From RYN-230 sp963723595 (GTDB lineage Bacteria; Actinomycetota; Actinomycetes; Streptosporangiales; Streptosporangiaceae): a stretch of 64,000 nucleotides of DNA. The position numbers and the translations under genes are program-made. The stretch lies in contig CAVRRQ010000010.1 in assembly GCA_963723595.1 (NCBI GenBank), forward strand, positions 992,001 through 1,056,000, given 5' to 3'. Position 1 is the stretch's first letter. Every line of letters starts with the position of its first letter. The notes under the pieces are model-generated. The model was not told where the DNA came from. It worked only from the letters and a program-made list of their open reading frames with translations, and made no database searches. Positions 27,725 through 36,279 of this stretch are shown here, piece by piece.

Positions 27725-28897
27725 GTGGATCAGCTCAGCCTCGGAGTGATATCGCGGTCACGCAAGGAGGACGAGCACCGGCTGGCGATTCATCCGCTGC
27801 ACGTCGAGCGGATTGATCCCGGCCTGCGGGAACGTATCTATCTCGAACGCGGCTACGGCGAGCGGTTCGGCGTGCCCGATGACCAGCTGGCATCGTGCGT
27901 GGCCGGGCTCCGGACCCGCGAAGAACTCCTCGCCGGATGCGATGTCATCCTGCTGCCCAAGCCGCAGCCCCAGGACCTGGCCCAGATGCGGGGCGGGCAG
28001 GTCCTGTGGGGCTGGCCGCACTGTGTCCAGGACGAGGAGATCACCCAGCTGAGCATCGACCGGCGGCTGACCCTGATCGCCTTCGAGGCGATGAACTACT
28101 GGAATGCCGACGGCTCGTTCGGCTTGCATGTCTTTCACAAGAACAACGAACTGGCCGGCTACTGCTCGGTGCTGCATGCCCTGGAACTCATCGGGACGAC
28201 CGGAGAGTATGGCCGCCGGCTCCGCGCGGCCGTCATCAGCTTCGGGGCTACCGGCCGGGGCGCGGTGACGGCCCTCAACGCGCACGGCATCAGCGACGTC
28301 AACGTCCTGACCCATCGCGACATCAACGCCGTCGCCTCCCCGATCCACTCCGCGCGCATGGTTCACTTCGAGCAGGACGCCGGTGACCCCAGCCGCTGCC
28401 ACATGCTGCGCGGGACCACCCGGATACCGCTGGCGGCCTTCCTCGCCGAGCACGACATCGTGGTCAACTGCGTGCTGCAGGACACCGACGCACCGCTGAT
28501 GTTCGTCACCACCGGGGAGCTGGGCTCCTTCGCGCCTGGCAGCCTCATCGTGGACGTGTCCTGCGACGAGGGCATGGGCTTTAGCTGGGCGCGCCCCACC
28601 ACCTTCGCCGAGCCCATGGTCACGGTCGGCGATAACGTCAGCTACTACGCCGTGGACCACAGCCCATCGCACCTGTGGAACTCCGCTACCTGGGAGATAA
28701 GCGAGGCACTGCTCCCGCACCTGCACCCGGTGCTGGCCGGCCCCGAGGCATGGCACGCGAACGAGACGATCCGGCGGGCCATCGAAATCCGCGACGGGGT
28801 CATCCGCAACCCGCACATCCTGTCCTTCCAGCACCGTTCACCGGACTATCCGCACCTGCGCCTGCAGGAACGCCAGGCCGGTCACGACCTGCCCTGA
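27725..28897 (+). CDS. Alanine dehydrogenase/N5-(carboxyethyl)ornithine synthase-like enzyme
   Basis: A 390-residue NAD(P)-dependent enzyme of the AlaDH/PNT superfamily. The N-terminal domain has SRKEDEHRLAIHPLHVERI and ERGYGERFGVPDDQL. The nucleotide-binding domain has VISFGATGRGAVTALNAHG in place of the classic GxGxxG. The late segment TVGDNVSYYAVDHSPSHLWN is the one seen in carboxyethylornithine synthases and saccharopine-like reductases. Likely reaction: reductive coupling of a keto acid with an amino acid, or the reverse. GTG 27725 has AAGGGAG 4 bases upstream. No opine-metabolism partner is adjacent. Confidence 0.78.
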   Translation: MDQLSLGVISRSRKEDEHRLAIHPLHVERIDPGLRERIYLERGYGERFGVPDDQLASCVAGLRTREELLAGCDVILLPKPQPQDLAQMRGGQVLWGWPHCVQDEEITQLSIDRRLTLIAFEAMNYWNADGSFGLHVFHKNNELAGYCSVLHALELIGTTGEYGRRLRAAVISFGATGRGAVTALNAHGISDVNVLTHRDINAVASPIHSARMVHFEQDAGDPSRCHMLRGTTRIPLAAFLAEHDIVVNCVLQDTDAPLMFVTTGELGSFAPGSLIVDVSCDEGMGFSWARPTTFAEPMVTVGDNVSYYAVDHSPSHLWNSATWEISEALLPHLHPVLAGPEAWHANETIRRAIEIRDGVIRNPHILSFQHRSPDYPHLRLQERQAGHDLP

Positions 28898-29157
28898 CCT
28901 CGCATGCCGGTAATCCCCGCGTAGAACGGTGCCGGGCGCTGGAGAAAAGCCGCCCGCGTGGTGTCGAACCCGGCCACCCTCGCAGACGTTCTCCCAGGTG
29001 GACGGTTGAGCATCTCGTGGGCGGGTGCGGTGTCCCGTACGAGCGCGGGCCTGATACACGCACGATGCGAGTCGAGTTCGGAGAGCCCCGGGGAGGGCTG
29101 TGGTGCAGATCCGGCCAGAGGCTGAGCAGAAGCTGCGCGCGGGCTTCCAGCGACACG

Positions 29158-30420
29158 TCAACCAGCAGAGCGACCGCTACGCCGCGCGGTTACGCCGAGT
29201 CTGCTGCGGCGGCCCGTCAGCTCCGCGACCTCGCCGGGGAGGGCGGGGAGCCCGGCGGTGGCGGCAAGCTGCGCGGCTAGTTTGATCAGCTCATGCAGGC
29301 TGGCCGGTGGTGAGAGGGCCAGGCCGGGGAGGCTGGCGCAGACGGTTTCGACGGTGCGCCGGGCCGCCAGCGGGCGGTGTGAGGCCGCTTTCAGGCTGCC
29401 GGTTATGCGGTTGAGTTTCACGGCCTGGCCGGTGACGCCGGTCACGATCGCCGCAGCGGCCAGGGCCGGGTCAAGGCGCCCGTCGGCGGACGCGCCGGCC
29501 CATAGCTGGGCGGCGGCGATCCGGGCATCGGCTTCCGCCGAGGCCAGGGCCGCTACGAGGGCCAGATGGCCGACCGGGCCGAGGGGGTGGCCAGGGTCGG
29601 CGAGGGATGTGATGGCTGTGGCCGCCGGGCATCTGCCGGGCCGGAGGCCGTCAGACAGCGGCCGGAGCAGATGGGCGGCGGCAAGTTCAGGCTGCCAGGG
29701 ACAGATCAGGGCCCAGCCCGCGACCGCGGCGTCGTAATGCCGCTCGTACCGGGCCGGGCCAGCCAGCACGGCGTGGTCGCCCAGCGGGTCGCCGAGGTCG
29801 GTCAGCAGCTGCCAGCTGGCGCATCGGGCCGCCACAGGCACCCCGCCGGGGATCCGGGCGAGCAGATGCTGATCCCAGGCCTGGCCCCGCAGCGACCGCC
29901 CAGCCGGCTCGCCGGTGACCGCCTCGAAGCGGAGCGGGAGCTGGAGCAGGCGGTGACTGGCCCGCAAAGCGGCGGCCGCCGTCTCGTCCACCTGGTCCCA
30001 TGCCGCCCACAGCGAGCCGGGCGCTGTTCCTGGCGCCAGGCGCAGCAGCGCGGCATCCCGGTCCCAGCGTCCGGCCTGCCTGACGCCGGTGTGCTGCTGG
30101 TGGCGGGCCAGCTGCTGCAACCGGTCCAGCATGCCCTCCGGGGTGATCGCGCCGCGCCTGGTCTGCGGCTCGGCGAGCAGCAGGCCGCCCTGGCCCGCGC
30201 CGATGATCCTGGCGGCTTCCCAGGCCCGGGCGGAAAAGATCCCGGCCATCGTCAGGGCCCGGCCCATACTGTCCACCGCGTACTCACCGGGCATGTGCCA
30301 GCGCTTATGCCGGGGCACATCCTCGGCCGGCAGTTCCCCGCCGCCCCACACGTGCGTGATGAGCGCCACTCGGAGGTGATGTGCTTCCCGCTGAACGGTT
30401 CGTAGGTGTCCATGACCGCG
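29158..30420 (-). pseudogene. 5'-truncated large protein next to an IS630 remnant
   Basis: A minus-strand frame of about 420 codons. It begins abruptly at the IS630 edge (LRTVQREAHHLRVALITHVW) and runs DSMGRALTMAGIFSARAWEA, GQGGLLLAEPQTRRGAITPE, then AWDQHLLARIPGGVPVAARC and Ala/Leu-rich helices. The LLLAEPQ...MLDRL segment weakly resembles the C-terminal part of DUF6493 proteins, which are about 900 residues. The first start codon is GTG 30369, but homology-like sequence continues upstream of it. I infer loss of the N-terminal half when the element inserted or recombined. The 260 bases before 29158 hold no gene I can support. Confidence 0.5.
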
Positions 30421-30421
30421 G

Positions 30422-30823
30422 CCGGGAGACCGACGACTGCGACAGGCCCGCCTCGGCGGCCATCGTCCTGGTGGACCAGTGCGTGTCCTGCCCGCGGCCT
30501 CTCTCCGTCAGGGTCCGGGTGACCAGCACCTCGACCTGCTCGTCGGTGATCTTCCGTGGTGCCCCCGGCCGCGGGACGTCCGCCAGGCCGTCCAGCCGTC
30601 GCTCCATGAACCGCACCCGCCACCTGCGGACCGACTCCCGTGACACCCCGGTCCTGGCCGCGACCACCGTCAGCGGCACGGTCCCTGACTTCTCCGCGCA
30701 GGCCAGCACGACCCGCGCCCGCAGCGCCAGCGACTGCGACGCCGTCCGCTTGCGGACCAGCGCCTCCAGCGACTCCCGCTCGACATCAGAAAGCAGCAGG
30801 GGGACAAGCTTCGGGCTCGGCAC
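30422..30823 (-). mobile_element. IS630-family transposase, N-terminal remnant
   Basis: The first 134 residues of an IS630-type transposase: LLLSDVERESLEALVRKRTA, the helix-turn-helix VVAARTGVSRESVRRWRVRF, DGLADVPRPGAPRKITDEQV and MAAEAGLSQSSVSR. The sequence then leaves the family; the DDE catalytic domain (about 220 residues) is absent. No terminal inverted repeats were found. The element is dead and cannot move. It marks the break in the truncated gene downstream. Confidence 0.82.
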
Positions 30824-30866
30824 GCGGAAAACCTACAGCCTGCAAAGCTATTCCTGATTCAGGAGA

Positions 30867-31196
30867 CTAGTGGACTGCCTGGTAGTCACGGAAGACGGCT
30901 GCCGGGACGCGGCCCCGGTCGGAGATCTTCATCCCCGATGCCTTCGCCCAGTCACGGATCGCGGCGGTTTCAGCCCGGGGCCGCTGCTGGTGCCCGTTCT
31001 CACGGGCTGCCCGCCGGGTCGTGGTTTTCCGGGCATTCGATACATATTCTGCCGCGGCCTTGCTAAGACCCTTTCCGTCCTTCGGGCAAAGGTCGATCTC
31101 GTACATATTGCCGTCGAGCCCGATTGTGCGGGTCTCGACGTCCTTTGCCTTGCCGCAGACATCACAAGTGAGCGTTACCTGAGTCAGAGTCGCCAT
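30867..31196 (-). CDS. lsr2: Lsr2-family nucleoid protein with a CxxC N-terminus, second copy
   Basis: A 109-residue protein. TCDVCGKAKDVETRTIGLDG and YEIDLCPKDGKGLSKAAAEY form the dimerisation half with three Cys, and AIRDWAKASGMKISDRGRVP is the DNA-binding domain. It shares its architecture with the copy at 3494-3817 but differs at about half of the positions, so it is an old paralogue. AAAGGAACG precedes ATG 31196. It sits next to an IS630 remnant, and Lsr2 proteins typically coat AT-richer acquired DNA; its own coding DNA is less GC-rich than the surroundings. The 250 bases upstream of 31196 have no gene. Confidence 0.87.
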   Translation of the reverse strand: MATLTQVTLTCDVCGKAKDVETRTIGLDGNMYEIDLCPKDGKGLSKAAAEYVSNARKTTTRRAARENGHQQRPRAETAAIRDWAKASGMKISDRGRVPAAVFRDYQAVH

Positions 31197-31446
31197 CGTT
31201 CCTTTATCCCAGCTGGTCCGGTGATGGTTTGAGCGTAAGTGGTCTGGCTGCATGCCTGGAACGCGGGGTGTGCCTTGCCGGAGCGCCCGGAATATTTGAG
31301 GACACCCCGGGAGCCAGGGCGTACGCGGCACCGGCCACCCTGATCGGGGCGAGGAGGCACCCCTGATGCCCTCCGGGGTGCAGATCAGGGTCGAATCCGG
31401 GCTGATCCTGATCGACGGGGGGATCCGCCGGCGGCAATGTTGAACC

Positions 31447-31653
31447 GTGACCGCAACCACCGCTGGCACCGGATCCGCCACCGGTACTGACCGGACCGCA
31501 GCCCGCCCGCTGCGCCGGTCCGCCGATGACAGGTTGCTGGCCGGCGTGGTTGACGGCATAGCCCGTTACCTGGACGCGGACGTCAGGCTGGTTCGCGTCA
31601 TCATCGCCGCGCTAGCCCCGTTCAGCGGGGCATCCATTACCGGCCCGACCTGA
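31447..31653 (+). CDS. PspC domain protein, short form
   Basis: A 68-residue protein. After a flexible Thr/Ala-rich start, PLRRSADDRLLAGVVDGIARYLDADVRLVRVI is the PspC domain opening. PspC normally continues into a membrane helix of about 25 residues (YLIAWLLIP-like); here the frame ends a few residues after the helix begins (IAALAPFSGA). It is either truncated or a naturally short variant. PspC proteins act in envelope stress. GTG 31447 is the start. A small membrane protein gene follows at 17 bases. Confidence 0.65.
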   Translation: MTATTAGTGSATGTDRTAARPLRRSADDRLLAGVVDGIARYLDADVRLVRVIIAALAPFSGASITGPT

Positions 31654-31669
31654 ACGGAGACTGATCACC

Positions 31670-31819
31670 ATGCCCCGGATACTCGCCCTCGTCCTTATCG
31701 TCATCCTGGCCCTGACCGTCCTCAGCTTCACCATGCACATCCTGTTCTCCCCCTGGCTGCTGCTGGCCCTCGGCATCCTGGTCTGGATCAAGTTCCGCCC
31801 GCGCCGCTCCCACCGGTAG
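31670..31819 (+). CDS. Small membrane protein, 49 residues
   Basis: ATG 31670 has GGAG 11 bases upstream. The protein is one hydrophobic helix or hairpin (LALVLIVILALTVLSFTMHI, then LFSPWLLLALGILVWI) ending in the basic tail KFRPRRSHR, which fixes an N-out/C-in or hairpin topology by the positive-inside rule. It lies 17 bases after the PspC gene and before a strong hairpin, so the two probably form one transcript. It may supply the membrane helix that the short PspC lacks; this is inference. Confidence 0.6.
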   Translation: MPRILALVLIVILALTVLSFTMHILFSPWLLLALGILVWIKFRPRRSHR

Positions 31820-31838
31820 CCCCGCGCGCACAGCAACC

Positions 31839-31874
31839 GCTGCCCGGCCGGCCCTCAGCAGGCAGCCGGGCAGC
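31839..31874 (+). terminator. 10-bp inverted repeat after the small membrane gene
   Basis: GCTGCCCGGC (31839-31848) pairs exactly with GCCGGGCAGC (31865-31874) across a 16-base loop, 20 bases past the stop at 31819. This is a likely transcription terminator for the PspC/small-membrane-protein unit. Confidence 0.6.
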
Positions 31875-31897
31875 GTCGCACTCATCTCAGCGGGGCC

Positions 31898-31926
31898 TTG
31901 ACAGCCTTACTGCCGGGAGAAATACT
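31898..31926 (+). promoter_or_regulatory. Sigma-70/HrdB-like promoter
   Basis: TTGACA (31898-31903) and AATACT (31921-31926) are separated by exactly 17 bases. The -35 is a perfect consensus and the -10 matches TANNNT-type vegetative promoters in four positions. It would transcribe the SnoaL-like gene at 32056, with a leader of about 120 bases. It is the clearest promoter in the window. Confidence 0.6.
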
Positions 31927-32055
31927 GCGCCCGTTCGCTACATAAAATTGAGTCCGCATAGCGCCCGCGAAAGCGGCGGACGCCGAGCCGGCCACACCGT
32001 CAACCGCCGGCGCTGCGGCAGGATCACACACCTGCGAGGAGCGGAGAGCCGGGCG

Positions 32056-32520
32056 ATGGCGCTGACGCATGAAACCATGACCGACGAACAGCGGAAGTCG
32101 GTCGCCATCGAGTACCTCAAGGCATTCGACAATGGTGGCGTGACCTCAACGGGCGGAAGCATCCTGGATCTGTTCGCAGAAGACGCGCAGGTGTACTTCC
32201 CCAAATGGGGACTGGCGAATGGCAAAGAGGAGATCGGCAAGCTCTTCTCCGATGTGGGGACGACCCTTAAGTCGATTACGCATCATTACTCGCACTTCAA
32301 CTGGATCTTCTCCGGCAGCGACACCGTCGTCTGCGAGGGCACGAGCCATGGCGAGCATCAGGACGGCCCATGGCGGGCCGGGGTACCTGAGTGGGCAGCG
32401 GGCCGGTGGTGCGACGTCTTCGAGATCCGCGACTGGAAAATCCAGCGCTGCTTCATCTACCTCGACCCCGACTACGCGGCCAAGGACACCGCACGTTATC
32501 CGTGGCTGGCCGGCACGTAG
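32056..32520 (+). CDS. SnoaL-like/NTF2-fold protein
   Basis: A 154-residue protein of the nuclear transport factor 2 fold: SVAIEYLKAFDNGG, ILDLFAEDAQVYFPKWGLAN, HHYSHFNWIFSGSDTVVCEG and WCDVFEIRDWKIQRCFIYLD. The family includes polyketide cyclases, ketosteroid isomerase-like enzymes and many ligand-binding proteins. Acidic and His residues line the predicted cavity, but no activity can be assigned. ATG 32056 is preceded by GGAG at 10 bases. A near-consensus promoter is upstream. Confidence 0.82.
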   Translation: MALTHETMTDEQRKSVAIEYLKAFDNGGVTSTGGSILDLFAEDAQVYFPKWGLANGKEEIGKLFSDVGTTLKSITHHYSHFNWIFSGSDTVVCEGTSHGEHQDGPWRAGVPEWAAGRWCDVFEIRDWKIQRCFIYLDPDYAAKDTARYPWLAGT

Positions 32521-32536
32521 CCTCGGTGGTCAGCGT

Positions 32537-32854
32537 TCAGGCCACGGCCGGACCGGGCGGATTACCTGGCTGACGGCCAGAGCCTTTCGATCGTGCCGCG
32601 CCGAACAGTACGGAGAGCATCGCGGTCCCGATGGCCACGAAGCCGAGGCATTCCGCGAACGCGCCCCAGTCTGGTGTCGCTGCCATGAATGGGTATGCGA
32701 GGGGGATCATCAGCACATCAAGAACGATGCCCGCTCCGACAGCCCCTATCCAGGCACCGCGCCACCGCCATTGTGGTGACTCGACGCTAGGGCCATAGTC
32801 GAAGCCGACTGGCAGCAGCTCGCCATCACTCCCGCCGAGGGTCAGAAGGTCCAT
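32537..32854 (-). CDS. Small two-helix membrane protein
   Basis: A 105-residue protein. A soluble start (MDLLTLGGSDGELLPVGFDY) is followed by two hydrophobic helices (WIGAVGAGIVLDVLMIPLAY and FAECLGFVAIGTAMLSVLFG). The hydrophilic tail is Pro/Gly rich. No family is recognised. ATG 32854 overlaps the pyridoxamine-oxidase-like gene stop by 13 bases, so the two are probably co-transcribed. Confidence 0.6.
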   Translation of the reverse strand: MDLLTLGGSDGELLPVGFDYGPSVESPQWRWRGAWIGAVGAGIVLDVLMIPLAYPFMAATPDWGAFAECLGFVAIGTAMLSVLFGAARSKGSGRQPGNPPGPAVA

Positions 32855-33381
32855 CGGGTGGCGCCACCGGGCTCCTGGGTGGCGACGGCGTACGCATGCT
32901 CGGGCACGAACTCGTAGACGTACCACGGCGGCGGGCCGGCGCTGGGGGCGCTGTAGTCGTGGGTGAAGCCGCCGTCGGCCACGGTCGGCGCCCAGCCGCC
33001 CCCGGCGAATACCCCAGCGAGGTCCTGCAGTCGTGCCTCGTCGGTGACGCGGGCGGCCCGGCCCTCGAGCGCAACGTCGTAGCCGTGGATGGCGACACCG
33101 AAGGCGCAGCGCGGGTCATGCTCGATGTTCCGGATCTTGCGCGACCGCGGACCGCCGCAGAAGTAGTACCGGCCGTCAACCCAGAAGGCGCCGACGGCGG
33201 TCATGTGGGGCCGGCCGTCGACGTCGGCCGTCGACAACCAGAACGTGTGGTGGCCGGGTCCACCGGTGCCAGGTTCCTGGGTCAGGTTGGCCTCAAGCGT
33301 CCGGCACAGGTCGGTCCAGTCGAGCGGCGCGAGTTCGTAGAGATCGGCGAGGTTCTTCGCCCGGGGTTTGGGAGCAGCCAT
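32842..33381 (-). CDS. Pyridoxamine 5'-phosphate oxidase-like flavin/F420 protein
   Basis: A 179-residue split-barrel protein. TFWLSTADVDGRPHMTAVGA and FWVDGRYYFCGGPRSRKIRN are the strands that hold FMN or F420, and NIEHDPRCAFGVAIHGYDVA follows. The acidic-aromatic C-terminus (WYVYEFVPEHAYAVATQEPG) is shared with actinobacterial F420-linked members. It is not PdxH itself, since the PLP-binding Arg motif is absent. Possible roles are F420-dependent reduction of a small molecule or haem chemistry. Confidence 0.82.
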   Translation of the reverse strand: MAAPKPRAKNLADLYELAPLDWTDLCRTLEANLTQEPGTGGPGHHTFWLSTADVDGRPHMTAVGAFWVDGRYYFCGGPRSRKIRNIEHDPRCAFGVAIHGYDVALEGRAARVTDEARLQDLAGVFAGGGWAPTVADGGFTHDYSAPSAGPPPWYVYEFVPEHAYAVATQEPGGATRWTF

Positions 33382-33553
33382 GTCAGTACCGACGATCGAC
33401 CGCGGCGGTACTCACCGGTCAGAGCGCCGGGAACACCCGGCAGACGCTGCGCCGCCGGCGCGCTCTCGGCTTCCTCTTGTGCCCGCTTCCGCCGCGTAGT
33501 CTCATTGCCCCTACAGGATCGCCGGCTGGGCAGACAACGAGGCTGGAGGATCG

Positions 33554-34999
33554 GTGCGCGAGTACCAGCAGTACATCGGCGGTGAATGGGTCAGCTCGGA
33601 CAACCAGTTCGATGATCTCGACCCCTACCGTGGCACGGTCATGGCCCGCGTCCCCGCCGGAACCAGGACGGACGCGGCCCGCGCGGTCAACGCGGCAGCC
33701 GCGGCGTTCCCGGGCTGGGCGGAGCTGCCGCCCGTGGACAAGCAGGCCATGTTCCTGCGGGCCGCCGACATCGTGGAGCGGCGGCAGGCGGAGATCACCG
33801 CGCTGCTAGCGGCCGAGACCGGCTGCGCGGGTGCCTTCGCCGGCTTTCAGGTACTGACGGCGACCCGGCTGCTGCGCCAGGCCGCCAACTGGGGATACCT
33901 GCCCGTCGGAGAGGTCATCCGCTCCGATACCCCCGGCACGTTCGCCCTGGCGTTGCGCAAGCCGCTCGGCGTGGTGGCCGGCATCTCGCCGTGGAACGGG
34001 GCGCACGTGCTGGCCTGGCGCACCGTGGTCAACCCGGTGGCGTTCGGCAACACGGTGGTGCTCAAGCCGTCGGAGGAATCGCCGGTGTCGGCCGGGCTGC
34101 TGGTAGCGGAGATCATGGCCGAGGCCGGATTCCCGGCTGGCGTGGTCAATGTGGTCACGCACGCGCCCGGCGAGGCGGTGCCGATCGCGGATGAGTTTTT
34201 CGACCGTCCCGAAGTGCGGTGCATCAACTTCACCGGGTCCTCGGCCACCGGCCGGATGCTCGCCGAGCGGGCGGGCCGGCACCTCAAGCGCTGCGTGCTG
34301 GAACTCGGCGGCTACAACCCGCTGATCGTGCTCGCCGATGCTGACCTCGACTACGCCGTCGAGGCCGCCGCGTTCGCCGCGTTCTTCCACTCCGGGCAGA
34401 TCTGCATGAACGCCCGCAAGGTGCTCGTCGAGCGGCCGGTCTACGACACCTTCGTCGATCGGCTCGTGGCGCGGGCCGGGTCACTGACGGTCGGTGACCC
34501 CGCGACCGCCGGCACGGTGATCGGGCCGCTGATCACCCCGGCCGCGCGTGACCGGGTCGCCCGGGAAGTCGCGGAGGCTGTGGCCGCCGGCGCCAAGGTG
34601 CTCACCGGCGGGGACGCGGACGGGCCGTGCTACCGTCCCACGATCCTGGCCGACGTCCCGGGCGGCGCCCGCATCCATTCCGAGGAGACCTTCGGCCCGG
34701 TACTTGTCGCCCAGCCGGTGGACGACGCCGAAGAGGCGGTGGCGATCGCGAACTCCACCCGGTACGGACTCAGCGCCGGGCTCATCACCAGCGACAACCA
34801 GCGCGGCTTCGCGCTCGCCCGCCGCATCGACGCCGGCGTCGTGCACGTCAACGACCAGACCGTCGCCGACGAGCCACAACTGCCGCTCGGCGGGGTCAAG
34901 GACAGCGGGTGGGGCAGGTCCGGTCCGGCCTCGATGTCCGACTTCACCGAGATCCAGTGGATCACCACCAGGGACGGCACCGGCACCTACCCGATCTAG
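33554..34999 (+). CDS. Aldehyde dehydrogenase, benzaldehyde/vanillin type
   Basis: A 481-residue NAD(P)-dependent dehydrogenase. The nucleophile is C284 in SGQICMN, and the general base is E250 in LELGGYNP. NPVAFGNTVVLKPSEESP and FTGSSATGRML form the cofactor site, and PLGGVKDSGWGRSG is the C-terminal signature. Similarity is highest to the benzaldehyde/salicylaldehyde/vanillin group, so an aromatic aldehyde substrate is likely but not certain. GTG 33554 has GGAGG 7 bases upstream. It is not in an operon. Confidence 0.9.
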   Translation: MREYQQYIGGEWVSSDNQFDDLDPYRGTVMARVPAGTRTDAARAVNAAAAAFPGWAELPPVDKQAMFLRAADIVERRQAEITALLAAETGCAGAFAGFQVLTATRLLRQAANWGYLPVGEVIRSDTPGTFALALRKPLGVVAGISPWNGAHVLAWRTVVNPVAFGNTVVLKPSEESPVSAGLLVAEIMAEAGFPAGVVNVVTHAPGEAVPIADEFFDRPEVRCINFTGSSATGRMLAERAGRHLKRCVLELGGYNPLIVLADADLDYAVEAAAFAAFFHSGQICMNARKVLVERPVYDTFVDRLVARAGSLTVGDPATAGTVIGPLITPAARDRVAREVAEAVAAGAKVLTGGDADGPCYRPTILADVPGGARIHSEETFGPVLVAQPVDDAEEAVAIANSTRYGLSAGLITSDNQRGFALARRIDAGVVHVNDQTVADEPQLPLGGVKDSGWGRSGPASMSDFTEIQWITTRDGTGTYPI

Positions 35000-35032
35000 C
35001 CGCGATTGCTAGTACGCGAGCCCGGGACGTGG

Positions 35033-36232
35033 TCACACCGGCCGCGCAACGCTGGCCACGGCCTTCCTCTCGCGCATCGCGACCGGGACTACGGCGAGGA
35101 TCAACGCGCCGGTAAGGGCGAACGCCGCCGGGTAGCCGGTCCGGACGCAAATCAGGCCGAAGGCGGCCGGGCCCGCCCCATACCCGGCGTCGTAGGCGAG
35201 GTTCCACAACGCACTGGACTTAGCCTCGGGCAGCTGCTCGATCAGCAGTGCGAACGTCGCATTCTCGATCACCCCGAACCCGGCGCCGAACAGCACCATG
35301 CCTGCGAAGATCATCACGGGCCAGCCCAGCATCATCATCGTGGCCATGCCGAGCGCCGCCACGGCGAGCGCCGGGATGAGCAGCCGGGTGTGACCGTAGC
35401 GGTCGCCGTGCTTGCCAGCCTGCCAGCGGCTGAGCGTGGCGGTGATCGCCTGCACGAGCAGGGCGGCCGAGCAGAGGTTGCTGGGAATCCCCTTTGCGAG
35501 GGGCAGGAACGAGTCGAGCACGCCGGCCGCGATGGTGGTGGCGGCGAAGATCAGCGGCAGCCGCAGCGCGGCACCCGCCGGCCGCCGGGAGCCGCGGGCG
35601 CCCGGCACCCGTCTGGTGCGGGCGCTGCGGCGGGCCCCGCGCCCGCCCGGCACCCAGCGGATCGCGGCCAGCGGCAGCAGGCCCACCACAGCCGCTATCG
35701 CCGCGGCCGCGGCGGCCAGGTGGTGCCCGGCGAGCCAGACCCCGGCCGGCAGCGCGACGACGGCCGGGACGCCGGAGACGAGGCCGAGCAGGCCGAGCCC
35801 CTCACCGCGCCGTCCGGGAGGCAGCAGCGTGGCGGTGAGCGCGCCGGTGGCCACGCCGCACAAGCCGAAGCCCAGCCCGCGCACCACGCTGACACCCACC
35901 ATGACGGCCTGGGGTTCGCGCACGAGCATGGCCAGGGCCGGCGCGCCGAGTAGCACGGCTCCGGCCGCGAGCACCATCCGGTAGCCGAAGCGCCTGATCA
36001 CTGCTGCGGCAACGGCCTCAGCAGCCACGGTGCCGAGCAGCAGGGACCCGGTGATCAGCCCGGCCGCGGAGCTCCCGGCGCCGGCCGCCGCCGCCAGCAT
36101 CGGCATGACCGACAGCAGCAGGAAGAAGCTGGTCAGCGAGGTGAACTCGGCCAGGAAGGTAACTGCCAGCGGCACGCTGAGAAGCCGGGCCGGGACCGCG
36201 GTGTCAGGCGGTGACTGGGTCAAGGTGCTCAT
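35033..36232 (-). CDS. MFS transporter
   Basis: A 399-residue, 12-helix transporter. The loop 2-3 motif appears as RRFGYRMVLAAGAVLLG near residues 84-100, and the central loop (GGRGARRSARTRRVPGARGS) is strongly basic. The layout matches actinobacterial drug-efflux MFS proteins. It is divergent from the MocR regulator with only 47 bases between starts, so that regulator probably controls it. The exported molecule is unknown. Confidence 0.87.
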   Translation of the reverse strand: MSTLTQSPPDTAVPARLLSVPLAVTFLAEFTSLTSFFLLLSVMPMLAAAAGAGSSAAGLITGSLLLGTVAAEAVAAAVIRRFGYRMVLAAGAVLLGAPALAMLVREPQAVMVGVSVVRGLGFGLCGVATGALTATLLPPGRRGEGLGLLGLVSGVPAVVALPAGVWLAGHHLAAAAAAIAAVVGLLPLAAIRWVPGGRGARRSARTRRVPGARGSRRPAGAALRLPLIFAATTIAAGVLDSFLPLAKGIPSNLCSAALLVQAITATLSRWQAGKHGDRYGHTRLLIPALAVAALGMATMMMLGWPVMIFAGMVLFGAGFGVIENATFALLIEQLPEAKSSALWNLAYDAGYGAGPAAFGLICVRTGYPAAFALTGALILAVVPVAMRERKAVASVARPV

Positions 36233-36279
36233 AGCACGAACGGTAGAACCCAGCCGGCACGCTGATAAGGTCCGATTTC

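Noticed and set aside
29100..29285. Short plus-strand frame with a good GGGGAGGG before a GTG
   Set aside because: The first 35 residues could be real, but the rest becomes Arg/Gly-rich shadow of the minus-strand frame, and no family is recognised.
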